Source: JBEHYA01 sp048498415 (GTDB lineage Bacteria; Pseudomonadota; Alphaproteobacteria; UBA9219; RGZA01). From it: a stretch of 9,700 nt of DNA. The number at the start of each line of letters is the position of its first letter. Position 1 is the first letter of the stretch. The notes under the pieces were generated by a model. That model ran no database searches. It was given only the letters and a program-made list of their open reading frames with translations, and was not told the DNA's origin. The stretch covers positions 1 to 9,700 of the forward strand of contig JBEHYA010000074.1 of assembly GCA_048498415.1 (NCBI GenBank), read 5' to 3'. A program made the translations under genes and the position numbers. Positions 1 through 7,800 of this stretch are shown here, piece by piece.

Positions 1-1775
1 CCATCATCGCGCATATCGATCACGGCAAATCCACGCTGGCCGACCGCCTGATTGAATATTGCGGCGGGCTGGACAAGCGCGAAATGAAGGAGCAGGTGCT
101 GGATAGCATGGATATCGAGCGCGAGCGCGGCATCACCATCAAGGCGCAGACCGTGCGTTTGGCTTACAAGGCCAAGAACGGCGAGACGTACCAGTTGAAC
201 CTCATGGATACGCCGGGCCATGTGGACTTCGCCTATGAAGTGAACCGCAGTCTGGCGGCGTGCGAAGGATCCTTGCTGGTTGTCGATGCCAGCCAGGGCG
301 TGGAAGCACAGACGCTGGCGAATGTGTATCAGGCGATCAACAACAACCACGAGATCATCCCCGTTCTCAATAAGATCGATCTGCCGGCGGCAGAGCCGCA
401 GCGCGTCAAAGACCAGATTGAAGAAGTGATCGGGCTCGATACCTCGAACGCGCTGGAAGTCTCGGCCAAAAGCGGCCTAAACATTGACCTGTTGCTGGAA
501 GCGATTGTGGAACGGCTGCCCGCGCCCAAGGGCGATATTGAAGCGCCGTTAAAAGCGCTGCTGGTGGATAGCTGGTATGACGCCTATTTAGGCGTGGTTA
601 TTCTGGTGCGCGTGGTAGATGGCGCGTTGAAGGTGGGGCAGAAGGTTCGCTTTATGTCGACCAAGGCGGCCTATGACATCGACCGCGTGGGTTATTTCAC
701 GCCAAAGAAAATCGCCACCGATATTCTGGGCCCCGGCGAGATGGGGTTCATTACCGCCGGCATCAAGCAGATCGCCGACACAAAGGTGGGTGATACCATT
801 ACGGAAGAAAAGCGCCAGGCGGATGCGCCGCTCTCGGGCTTCAAGCCGTCGGTGCCGGTGGTGTTCTGCGGGCTTTTTCCGGCCGATGCGGCGGAATTTG
901 AAAATTTGCGCGAGAGCCTGGGCCGCCTGGCGCTCAATGATGCCAGCTTCCATTTTGAAGCGGAGACGTCGGCGGCGCTCGGCTTTGGTTTCCGCTGCGG
1001 CTTTTTGGGTATGCTGCATCTGGAAATTATTCAGGAGCGATTGGAACGCGAGTTTAACCTGAACCTGATCACCACGGCGCCGAGCGTGGTTTATAATATT
1101 CAGCTGACCGATGGCAGCGTGATGCAGTGCCATAACCCCGCCGATATGCCCGATCCGGTGCGCATCGACCATATTGACGAGCCGTGGATCAAGGCGACGA
1201 TTTTAGTGCCGGATGAGTATCTGGGCGCCATTTTAAAGCTGTGCGAAGACCGCCGCGGCGTGCAGAAAGACCTGACGTATGCGGGTAACCGCGCCATGCT
1301 GGTCTACCGCCTGCCGCTCAATGAAGTGGTGTTTGATTTTTACGACCGTTTGAAATCGGTCTCGCGCGGGTATGCCAGCTTTGACTATGCGATTGATGGC
1401 TACGATACCGGCGATCTGGTGAAGATGACGATTTTGGTGAACGGCGAACCCGTGGATGCGCTTTCCATGATCGTGCACCGGGCCGCCGCCGAAAAGCGCG
1501 GCCGCGCGATGTGTGAGCGGCTCAAAGAACTTATTCCAAAACAATTGTTCAAGATTGCGGTCCAAGCCGCGATTTACGGGCGCATTATTGCGCGCGAAGA
1601 TATCTCGGCGATGCGTAAGGACGTGACCGCCAAGTGCTATGGCGGCGATATCAGCCGCAAGAAGAAGCTGCTCGAGAAGCAGAAAGAAGGCAAAAAGCGC
1701 ATGCGCCAGTTTGGCCAGGTGGAAATCCCGCAAAGCGCGTTCATTGCCGCCCTGAAATACGACGATAAGAAATAA
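1..1775 (+). CDS. lepA: Elongation factor 4 (LepA), 5' end cut by window edge
   Basis: Ribosome-bound translational GTPase of the EF-G-like superfamily, associated with back-translocation and with ribosome assembly or initiation under stress; it acts in the cytoplasm and at the membrane face. The frame is open from base 3, and 590 residues are visible. E. coli LepA is about 599 residues with about 8 before the first residue seen here, so only the start and a few residues are missing. GTPase motifs are in order: P-loop AHIDHGKST (bases 9-35), the RERGITI switch I region, DTPGH (207-221), NKID (369-380) and SAK (462-470). After the beta-barrel domain II come the EF-G III/V-like domains (for example GFGFRCGFLGMLHLE) and the LepA-specific C-terminal domain ending in the Lys-rich RKKKLLEKQKEGKKRMRQFG motif. 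No frameshift was seen. An intrinsic terminator follows the stop by a few bases, so this is the end of its transcript. Identification is near certain. Confidence 0.98.
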   Translation, partial: IIAHIDHGKSTLADRLIEYCGGLDKREMKEQVLDSMDIERERGITIKAQTVRLAYKAKNGETYQLNLMDTPGHVDFAYEVNRSLAACEGSLLVVDASQGVEAQTLANVYQAINNNHEIIPVLNKIDLPAAEPQRVKDQIEEVIGLDTSNALEVSAKSGLNIDLLLEAIVERLPAPKGDIEAPLKALLVDSWYDAYLGVVILVRVVDGALKVGQKVRFMSTKAAYDIDRVGYFTPKKIATDILGPGEMGFITAGIKQIADTKVGDTITEEKRQADAPLSGFKPSVPVVFCGLFPADAAEFENLRESLGRLALNDASFHFEAETSAALGFGFRCGFLGMLHLEIIQERLEREFNLNLITTAPSVVYNIQLTDGSVMQCHNPADMPDPVRIDHIDEPWIKATILVPDEYLGAILKLCEDRRGVQKDLTYAGNRAMLVYRLPLNEVVFDFYDRLKSVSRGYASFDYAIDGYDTGDLVKMTILVNGEPVDALSMIVHRAAAEKRGRAMCERLKELIPKQLFKIAVQAAIYGRIIAREDISAMRKDVTAKCYGGDISRKKKLLEKQKEGKKRMRQFGQVEIPQSAFIAALKYDDKK

Positions 1776-1777
1776 GG

Positions 1778-1808
1778 CCCGAAAACCAAGGGTTTTCCGG
1801 GATTTTTT
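1778..1808 (+). terminator. Intrinsic terminator of lepA
   Basis: Starting two bases after the lepA stop, CCCGAAAACC pairs with GGTTTTCCGGG (one bulged C) across a 3-base loop, followed by a run of six T at 1803-1808. This is a classical Rho-independent terminator on the + strand. Confidence 0.85.
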
Positions 1809-1879
1809 AGTTAATTCGCGGGGCCATATCCAGTAAATACCGGCATTAGTTGCATGATGTTTATGGTATTTTGCTGCCC

Positions 1880-3334
1880 ATGGCGAAGGAACAAAAGATT
1901 AGCAAATTGCTGCAGCGGTTTTTCAGAACCGGCCACGATGCCGGGCTGCCCGTTGACCCGCGCCTGCAGAAATATATCGAAACGGCTGGCCGCATCAAAG
2001 ACCTGCCGACGGCGCAAAAGACTGTTGTCGCGCTTCTCAATGATAATGACCGGCTGAGAGGCGAGAAAAACCTTCTTATCGCCGCGAACGAAGCGCTGGT
2101 GGCGCGCAACAAGGCATTGGCCGATGAATATCGCGAAGCCGCGCGCGAAGCCTATATTCATCCGCTGGCCGGGGTTTTGAACCGCAAGGGGCTGAAGAAA
2201 AAGATCAAAAAGATCGAACCCGTCAAGCTGCCGCAGATCAATGCGCTGATCGCGTTCGTGCTCAGTTACCAGGATAATGGCGTGGCGGGTGCCCAAAGCC
2301 TGTTCGAAAAACACGGGAATGAAGCCGCCCATACCTACATGACCGATTTCGCTGATACGCTGCTGGCTATTGCGCAGGAACGCGGCGGCCATGTGGCCGT
2401 ACTGGATGACCGCTGCCGCTATTTTGTGATGGTGCTGCCAGATAGTCCCACCACCGTTTTTACTGAAGTGAACGCCATTGTGCGCCAGGGCTATGCCCGC
2501 AATAACCTGCCGTTCCGTTATGAGCGCAAGGGCATCCATTTCAAACATGCCGACGCTTTTGAAGCCGCCATGGCGAGCGCGTTTGAACAAATGAAGGCCG
2601 GCGAGGCCATGGAAGGCCCGCCCGTGCTTTTGCCCGCGCCGCCCAAAGCGTTGCCCGCGCCGACCGTTCAGGAAGAAATGAAGCTGATCCGTATGGATCC
2701 GCCGGATGGCCAGTGGACGCCTGACCCGGCTACGGCGGGTAGTGCTAATTCGCAAGGGGTGCGGGCGCGCCTTGATCACGTGGCGGGAACAGACATGCGC
2801 GCTGCGGAAGCGGCATTGCCTGATCCGTTCGCCAATCCCCCCGCCACGCCGGCTGCCGCGCCACGGCCTGCGCCATCACTGGTTTCGGCACCCAGCATGA
2901 TTATCGCGGCGGGAAGAGCAATCACAGAAAAGCCGCCGGCGACCGAGACAAAGCCCGTAGCGATACCCGTTGCGGCCAAGCCGCCCGCTAATCCGCCGCC
3001 CGCGCCGGCAGCAAATGGTTTGGGTTTGTCTGCCATGGACCAACTTGAACCCTTCGAGGATTTGTTGGCGCGGGTGCGAGAATCACGTGCGGCGGGCGAA
3101 GCCCCGCCAGCTGCGCTGGCGATGGGCGAGGTGAAAATCGAACGGGTGAAAATACCGGATACGCCGATTGCATCCACCAATACGGGCGTGGCTCATGCGA
3201 ATGGCGTGGCGCATGCCAATGGTGATACGCCTGGAAAGAGCGGCACCACGCCAGCGCCGAAACCCGCGCAAGCCGCCCGCCCGGACTCGTTTGCCGCGTT
3301 ACGCCGCGGCGGCGACGGCCCCGAGCGTACCTGA
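1880..3334 (+). CDS. Degenerate GGDEF-fold protein with disordered Pro/Ala-rich tail
   Basis: This is a 484-residue protein if started at ATG 1880. A TTG at 1850 would add 10 residues; neither start has a clear Shine-Dalgarno, so leaderless translation is possible. Residues 1-92 are mostly helical and charged, with a likely coiled coil at about 55-92. Residues 94-105 (HPLAGVLNRKGL) match the opening of GGDEF domains (DPLTGLLNRRGL). Residues 122-188 follow the GGDEF pattern and end in FVMVLPD, like the FxVLLPD that follows the signature. However, GGDEF itself is replaced by RCRYF (178-182), and the first metal-binding DxD position is LSY. The domain should therefore not make cyclic-di-GMP. Residues 247-484 are Pro/Ala-rich and probably disordered, apart from a short acidic helix starting at M386 (MDQLEPFEDLLARVRESR). 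They include a tandem GVAHAN duplication. There is no signal peptide or membrane segment. The last 36 bp overlap the convergent Nudix gene. The role is inferred to be binding or regulatory; the specific function is unknown. Confidence 0.85.
   Translation: MAKEQKISKLLQRFFRTGHDAGLPVDPRLQKYIETAGRIKDLPTAQKTVVALLNDNDRLRGEKNLLIAANEALVARNKALADEYREAAREAYIHPLAGVLNRKGLKKKIKKIEPVKLPQINALIAFVLSYQDNGVAGAQSLFEKHGNEAAHTYMTDFADTLLAIAQERGGHVAVLDDRCRYFVMVLPDSPTTVFTEVNAIVRQGYARNNLPFRYERKGIHFKHADAFEAAMASAFEQMKAGEAMEGPPVLLPAPPKALPAPTVQEEMKLIRMDPPDGQWTPDPATAGSANSQGVRARLDHVAGTDMRAAEAALPDPFANPPATPAAAPRPAPSLVSAPSMIIAAGRAITEKPPATETKPVAIPVAAKPPANPPPAPAANGLGLSAMDQLEPFEDLLARVRESRAAGEAPPAALAMGEVKIERVKIPDTPIASTNTGVAHANGVAHANGDTPGKSGTTPAPKPAQAARPDSFAALRRGGDGPERT
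3185..3220 (+). repeat. 18-bp tandem duplication (GVAHAN x2)
   Basis: Two adjacent 18-bp units (3185-3202 and 3203-3220) in the tail of the GGDEF-like gene each encode GVAHAN. They differ only at third-base positions, so this is a short in-frame duplication inside a disordered segment. Confidence 0.8.
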
Positions 3335-4189
3335 TATCGCTTCCAGCCGGGAGCGGGTGAGCGCAAGTTCGGCATAGCCGGGCGCGTCGGCATCGATGGC
3401 GCCGTGGCGAATTAAAAAATCGATGATCACCAGCGGCACGTTGAATTTGAATTCGTCGGTCGCCACCATTTTTTCCATCACCCAGTCAAGGCTGACCAGC
3501 TGGTACTGGCCGCTTTCGCCGTCGTTGCTTTGGGGCGTGAAGCTGGCGGGGAGTTCCAGATCGAAGACAAAAAGCGTATCGCGGCGAATGTTATAGCCTT
3601 CCTGCCGGGCGTAACGCAGCGCCCCGACGCTTTGCGCGGCGGCCACCAGTTCGCGCGGGATGGCGGCTTCTTCCCACGCTTCCTTGGCGAGATTTTCGCG
3701 CAAGGATAAGTCGTAGGGCTGGCCGCCCGCCACCAGATGATCGAGCTTGTTGGGCTCGATAAGCAGGCTGGGGCTGCGCCGGGCGATCCAGAGCTTGATG
3801 GCATGGCCATCCCATACATAGGCATTGCAGTGAATGCCGTGGGCGGGAAGGCCAAGCGCGGGCATAAGCGCGCGGTCGGCCAGCGCCACGGCGGGTTCGC
3901 CGAACCAAGGGGCGACGTTGTATAATTCAAAACGTTCGTGCGGGACCAGCCCTTTGCCGATCAGATGATGCAGAACTTTTTGCAAAGCGGCGCTATGCGC
4001 CTGCAGATTATTGGCGCTGCTGGCGAGATGCAGCTGGCCGGCCTCGCGGCGCAGCAGCGTGGTCTCCGATAGCGCGTCGATGATGCGGGCATGCACGCAG
4101 CCCAGCGGCTGGCCGCCGATGAACAGCGGCGTAAATTCCGCCGGATTGGCGTTGTGGCAGGCGCGGATATGGCGCGTGAGAGGGTGCAT
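3299..4189 (-). CDS. Nudix hydrolase with N-terminal DUF4743-like domain
   Basis: This is a 296-residue protein. The N-terminal half (about 1-120: HIRACHNANPAEFTPLFIGG, then a segment ending in the GLPAHGIHCNAYVW junction) resembles the DUF4743 domain found before the Nudix fold in yeast YJR142W/Tnr3-type and plant Nudix 20/24-type enzymes. The Nudix box is at 155-178: AGGQPYDLSLRENLAKEAWEEAAIP region. Metal-ligand glutamates are E170, E173 and E174; the usual REUxEExGU reads KEAWEEAAI, so Arg is Lys and the Gly is Ala. Family members have been reported to hydrolyse oxidised thiamin diphosphates, which makes thiamin-damage clean-up a reasonable inferred role. No thiamin gene is nearby to support it. 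The ATG at 4189 gives the family-typical start; no strong Shine-Dalgarno is visible. It is transcribed towards the GGDEF-like gene, with a 36-bp overlap of the two 3' ends, and divergently from the YbjQ-like gene (112-bp gap). Confidence 0.9.
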   Translation of the reverse strand: MHPLTRHIRACHNANPAEFTPLFIGGQPLGCVHARIIDALSETTLLRREAGQLHLASSANNLQAHSAALQKVLHHLIGKGLVPHERFELYNVAPWFGEPAVALADRALMPALGLPAHGIHCNAYVWDGHAIKLWIARRSPSLLIEPNKLDHLVAGGQPYDLSLRENLAKEAWEEAAIPRELVAAAQSVGALRYARQEGYNIRRDTLFVFDLELPASFTPQSNDGESGQYQLVSLDWVMEKMVATDEFKFNVPLVIIDFLIRHGAIDADAPGYAELALTRSRLEAISGTLGAVAAAA

Positions 4190-4242
4190 GACAGGCCAAA
4201 AAAAGTGAATAAATCAAAGGCTAGCGCGGTTTTATAAAAAGA

Positions 4243-4257
4243 TTAAACCTTTTTTAC
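4243..4257 (+). promoter_or_regulatory. CtrA-like site, TTAA-N7-TTAC
   Basis: In the 112-bp divergent gap, TTAA at 4243-4246 and TTAC at 4254-4257 are separated by 7 bases. This is one mismatch from the TTAA-N7-TTAA box bound by the alphaproteobacterial cell-cycle regulator CtrA. The surrounding DNA is AT-rich, so chance occurrence is plausible. This is inference only. Confidence 0.25.
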
Positions 4258-4268
4258 GCGCCCCGGTT

Positions 4269-4274
4269 TATGCT
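4269..4274 (+). promoter_or_regulatory. Possible -10 box of the YbjQ-like gene
   Basis: TATGCT is a good -10-like hexamer 27 bases upstream of the ATG at 4302. No convincing -35 element lies 16-18 bases upstream, so the assignment is weak. If real, transcription would start near 4281, inside the hairpin described next. Confidence 0.25.
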
Positions 4275-4275
4275 G

Positions 4276-4303
4276 GGCGCCTTAATTCTAAAGGCGCCTT
4301 AAT
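4276..4303 (+). promoter_or_regulatory. Hairpin plus direct repeat over the RBS and start of the YbjQ-like gene
   Basis: GGCGCCTT (4276-4283) and AAGGCGCC (4291-4298) form a perfect 8-bp inverted repeat with a 7-base loop. The 3' arm contains most of the Shine-Dalgarno AAAGG (4290-4294), which sits 7 bases before the ATG. In addition, GGCGCCTTAAT occurs as a direct repeat at 4276-4286 and 4293-4303, a 17-bp period whose second copy runs into the start codon. It could be an RNA hairpin that hides the ribosome site or a DNA operator. The symmetry is seen directly; function is inferred. Confidence 0.5.
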
Positions 4304-4745
4304 GTTCGATTCCATCAAGGAAAATATGAAACGCGCGGCCGATGAGCGCGCGAAGAAGCAGGCGGAAGAACAACGCCAGCAGGCGCGCGCGCAGGCGCAG
4401 GCGCAGGCGACCGAACAAAAAATTGCCAGCATCCGCGTGATCACGGGCGATGTGCGTTACCAATATGTGATTATCGATACCCTGCGCGCGTTCTCGCATT
4501 ACGTGGCGGAACCCGGCGAGCCGTATGATCCGACCGCCGCCACGCAGATGGTCACGCGCCAGATGCAGGAACTTGCCGTCGCCGTGGGCGCGGATGCCGT
4601 TATTCACGCGCAGTATCAGATCGTGCGGTATTACGTGCAGCGCCGCGGCTATAATGATGTGCCGGCCTATGAGGCGCATCTGTTTGGCACCGCCATTCGC
4701 ATCGTCGGCCCCCCGCCGGAATGGGCATCCCGCGCGCAGGAATAA
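4302..4745 (+). CDS. Small YbjQ/DUF74-like domain protein with Ala/Gln-rich N-terminal helix
   Basis: This is a 147-residue soluble protein. Residues 1-42 are a charged, Ala/Gln-rich helix likely to form a coiled coil; it includes an AQAQAQA stretch encoded by a 6-bp GCGCAG-type tandem repeat. Residues 43-136 resemble the YbjQ/DUF74 (UPF0145) fold. LAVAVGADAVIHAQYQIVRY (91-110) matches the family's A-x-LGANAVVG-x-R-x-D pattern, and YEAHLFGTAIRIVG (123-136) matches its closing E-V-x-A-x-GTAVxV strand. That family is often called heavy-metal-binding on weak grounds and its role is not settled. This copy lacks obvious metal-binding cysteines and has a longer N-terminus than the roughly 105-residue stand-alone members. 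The start has an AAAGG ribosome site at 7 bases, within a hairpin. The family assignment rests on motif resemblance only; that the gene is real is much surer. Confidence 0.8.
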   Translation: MFDSIKENMKRAADERAKKQAEEQRQQARAQAQAQATEQKIASIRVITGDVRYQYVIIDTLRAFSHYVAEPGEPYDPTAATQMVTRQMQELAVAVGADAVIHAQYQIVRYYVQRRGYNDVPAYEAHLFGTAIRIVGPPPEWASRAQE

Positions 4746-4781
4746 GGCCGCGGGTTGATTTAAGAATTACCCCCCAAAACA

Positions 4782-4789
4782 TTAACCAT
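4782..4789 (+). promoter_or_regulatory. CtrA half-site-like TTAACCAT
   Basis: The octamer TTAACCAT, the form of CtrA half-site known from alphaproteobacteria such as Caulobacter, lies about 95 bases upstream of the likely GTG start of the large repeat protein. A single octamer in 9.7 kb is weak evidence. Confidence 0.2.
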
Positions 4790-4803
4790 GTAAGTGCCCG
4801 CAG

Positions 4804-4824
4804 GCGCATATAAATGCGCATTTA
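4804..4824 (+). promoter_or_regulatory. 14-bp perfect palindrome and nested inverted repeat, possible operator
   Basis: TAAATGCGCATTTA (4811-4824) is a perfect 14-bp palindrome. It overlaps a second inverted repeat, GCGCAT (4804-4809) with ATGCGC (4814-4819). A -10-like TATAAA lies inside it at 4809-4814. It is in the 138-bp gap before the large repeat protein, 59 bases upstream of the GTG at 4884. The symmetry suggests a dimeric regulator site; no regulator can be named. Confidence 0.4.
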
Positions 4825-4867
4825 AAGGGTTTTTAATCGGCTCGCGTAATAATCCTTTTTATTATTC

Positions 4868-4873
4868 AAAGGA
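4868..4873 (+). promoter_or_regulatory. Shine-Dalgarno deciding the GTG start at 4884
   Basis: AAAGGA sits 10 bases before GTG 4884. The alternative in-frame GTG at 4794 has no ribosome site, and the DNA between the two is AT-rich and palindromic like an intergenic leader. The start at 4884 is therefore preferred. Confidence 0.7.
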
Positions 4874-4883
4874 TATTTTACCC

Positions 4884-7800
4884 GTGGCCGATACGCCTTT
4901 ACGTTCCGATATTATCGACATGCTGATCGACAAAGGCTGGCTTGAAGTCGGCGTGCGCGGGATCGGCACGGGCGCGCTGTACCATGAATTTACGCCCGAT
5001 TTTTATGCCGCGCTTCAGGAAGCGACGAATGCCGGGTTGGGTAACAGCGGCCTTGGCAAAGATAAATTCAAGGATATGACGATTGAGGCGTTCCGCAATT
5101 CGGCCGGTTCGCCCAGCAACGCGCCGTATATCGCCGCCGCGCTCGACCGGATGGGTCTGGGTGTGCCGTTCGCCACGGCTGTGCGCACGGCGTTGAGCGA
5201 TCCGTTTGATAATGATGGCCAGACATTTTATCTGCCGCTTAGCAGCGCGCTGACCCAGGCGTTAAAAACGAGCGAAGAGATGATTGTCGCGGAAGAAAAC
5301 AAGCGCGGCATCACGCACGATACGGTGCTGACAGCCGCAAACGATGCCGACCCGCGCCCGGCCAAGCTGGCTGAAATAGATGGCGGCCTGCCCAAAGAAA
5401 CAGCGCCGCCGCCCGCCAATGTGATCGACCAGACCGCGCAGGTGGCCAATGCTACGCTGGACCTCCTTACCAATCCGCTCGGGTTTAAGCCGCTTGAGGC
5501 GGCGGAATATACGCCAACAACGCCAGCGCTTTCGCCCGTTGCGGTCGATAGCGTTTTCCTGTCCCATGATAACGATGCCGCGCTGCCTTTGGATAAGCGC
5601 TGGATCACGCCGGACGGCCAGATTAGCGATGCGTTCTTCAATGACGTGCAGGCGGCGGCGAAAACGGAAGGCAGTTATAACGGCGCGCTGCAATCGCTGG
5701 GTTTGAAAACGCAGACCTGGGCCCGCTATCTGGGGTTGCAGGGCGCGGATGTGCCGCAGATCGGCGATACCATGACGCCGGCCACGCGCGAGGTGCTGAC
5801 CCGCACGCTGGCCGGGATTATCGTGGGCGATACGGACGATATCATCACAACGCGCCTGGATGATTTAAAGGCCGCGCTGAAAACAGCGGCTTTGAATGCC
5901 CCGGCGGCGCCGCAAGCGGGCGAACAGGTTTTGCAGGTAATAGCTGCGGCGCAGCTCGATACGGCGGCGCTGCCCGATGCCGGCGCCAATCCCGTGCCGA
6001 CCGACCCTGCGGTGGCCGCCGAGACCAGCATGACGTTGCCCAAGGCGCTCACGGATCCGGTGGCGAAAGCCCCGACCCGCACGCCGGACGAGGCCTATGA
6101 TTTCTTCGTGCGCCAGGCGCTGCTGCGCGACTGGATCACCACGGACGGCGACAAAACGGTGATCGCCGAACAGTTTTATAAAGACATCAAGGGTTTTGCG
6201 CGCGTGAGCGACATTGGCAATTATGCCGAAGCGCTGCGCCGGTATGGCTTTGATCAGGAGACGATCAAGCGCTTTAACAGCAACCTGACCGCGGTGGATC
6301 TGGAAGAAGCGCTGCATCCGGAGATCGATGTTTCGCAGGCGATGAAGACGGCGATCCAGAACGCCGTGCTGGGCACGTCGGCGGATTTTGCCGCCAAACT
6401 TGCCGCGCAGGACCCGAACGCCACGGCGTCGCTGCAGGCGGAAGCGCAGCCCGCGGCCCCGGCGCCCGCGCCGGCCGACGGCGTTGCCACCGGCCCGACG
6501 CTGGATGATCTGGGTAAAGCGCTGCAGGGCACGGCCGCGCAGGCGGAAACGATGAAAGAAAAGCTGGTGCAAGATGCGCAGGCCATCAGCCAGGTTGCGG
6601 CGAATACCGGTACGACGCTGAACGGGATTGGCAATACCGCAACCAGCCTGAGCGCACTTTTGAACGGGACGGACGCCGCCGCCAAAACGGATAACCCCGA
6701 CCCGGTCGTGGCGCAGCTTACGGCGCCCATGCCCATGCCCTTGCCGGCCGATCATTACCCGGTGGAAATAGCGGCAGCGGATGCGCCGCAGAATGCGGTG
6801 GATGCCGCCACGCAGGTGGCGGGCGGCGATGCAACCGCGTTGCCGGAAGATAATACGCGCCTGGGTTTTGCCCCCGAAGGCGACGCCACGATTGTGCCCG
6901 CGCTGGCCCGCGACCCCCTGACGGCGCTGCCGCCGGATGTGCCGCCGGCGGTTAAACGTTCTTTGCCACCGGCGGATGACCAGGTCGCGAATATCGCGCC
7001 GGATCTGCCAGCGCCCGCCGCGTTGCCGCCATCGAAGGATCTGGGCGCGGCGCTCAGCCGTTTGCCGCTGGCCAATGCCACCATTGATTTGCAGGCGCTG
7101 CCGGACGCCCGGACGGCGACGCTGATCGCCTCGGCCGATCAGGATGTGCAGGCTGGCCTGGCGGCGCAGGGCTTTGTGCCGCTGTCAACGACGGATAAAG
7201 CGGCGGATGAACAGAAGGTGGCAGCCTTGCCGCCGGATCAGACGCTGAAAGATATCGTGCCGCCACCCACACCGCTGTCCACGCCGCTGCCCGCCGCCGC
7301 GCCGCCGGCAACGGGCCCGAAGGAAGACGTGCCCTACCTTGTGTTCGGCCAGCCGCCCTTTGGCGTGATCCAGCCGGATATGCCGCGCGTGGGCCTTGGC
7401 ACGAGCGGCAACCCGATGGGTGATATTCGGCTTCTTGATAAGCAGCTGGATAATTTCAACACCCTGATGCAGCGCCCGCCGCTCTATGCCGATCTGCCGC
7501 AGAAGGCAGGCGCGTGGAAGCCGAGCGATTTGACGGTTATTGCCAAACCGCAGGCGCCGGCAGCGCAAGACCCGGTAACCCAGATTGCCGATAATAGTCC
7601 GTCGCTGCCGGTCATGCCGGCGCCCGCGGCGCCGGATTATGCCACGCTGGAAGCGCTGAATGCGAAAATGGTCGGCCGCGGCGGCCCGCGCACGGCGCCG
7701 GAGGCCAAGGATGCGGCAGCCGCAACGCCTGATTACGCCAAGCTGGAAGCACTGAATGCCGATATGGTTGGCCGCGGCGGTCCGCGCACGGCGGTGCCAG

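Noticed and set aside
588..1172. Open frame of 194 codons on the - strand inside lepA
   Set aside because: His/Arg-rich shadow of a certain gene, with no family resemblance.
1811..2779. Open frame of 322 codons on the - strand opposite the GGDEF-like gene
   Set aside because: Composition is shadow-like, while the + frame shows a recognisable fold and typical codon use.
4374..4410. GCGCAG-type simple repeat as a phase-variable tract
   Set aside because: Units are 6 bp, so copy changes keep the frame; it simply encodes the Ala/Gln helix.
4794..4883. Upstream GTG start adding 30 residues to the large protein
   Set aside because: No ribosome site, AT-rich palindromic DNA, and a good AAAGGA site in front of GTG 4884.
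5865..6755. Open frame of 296 codons on the - strand inside the large repeat protein gene
   Set aside because: Arg/Gly-rich shadow; the + frame is continuous for 1,230 codons and has in-frame repeats.
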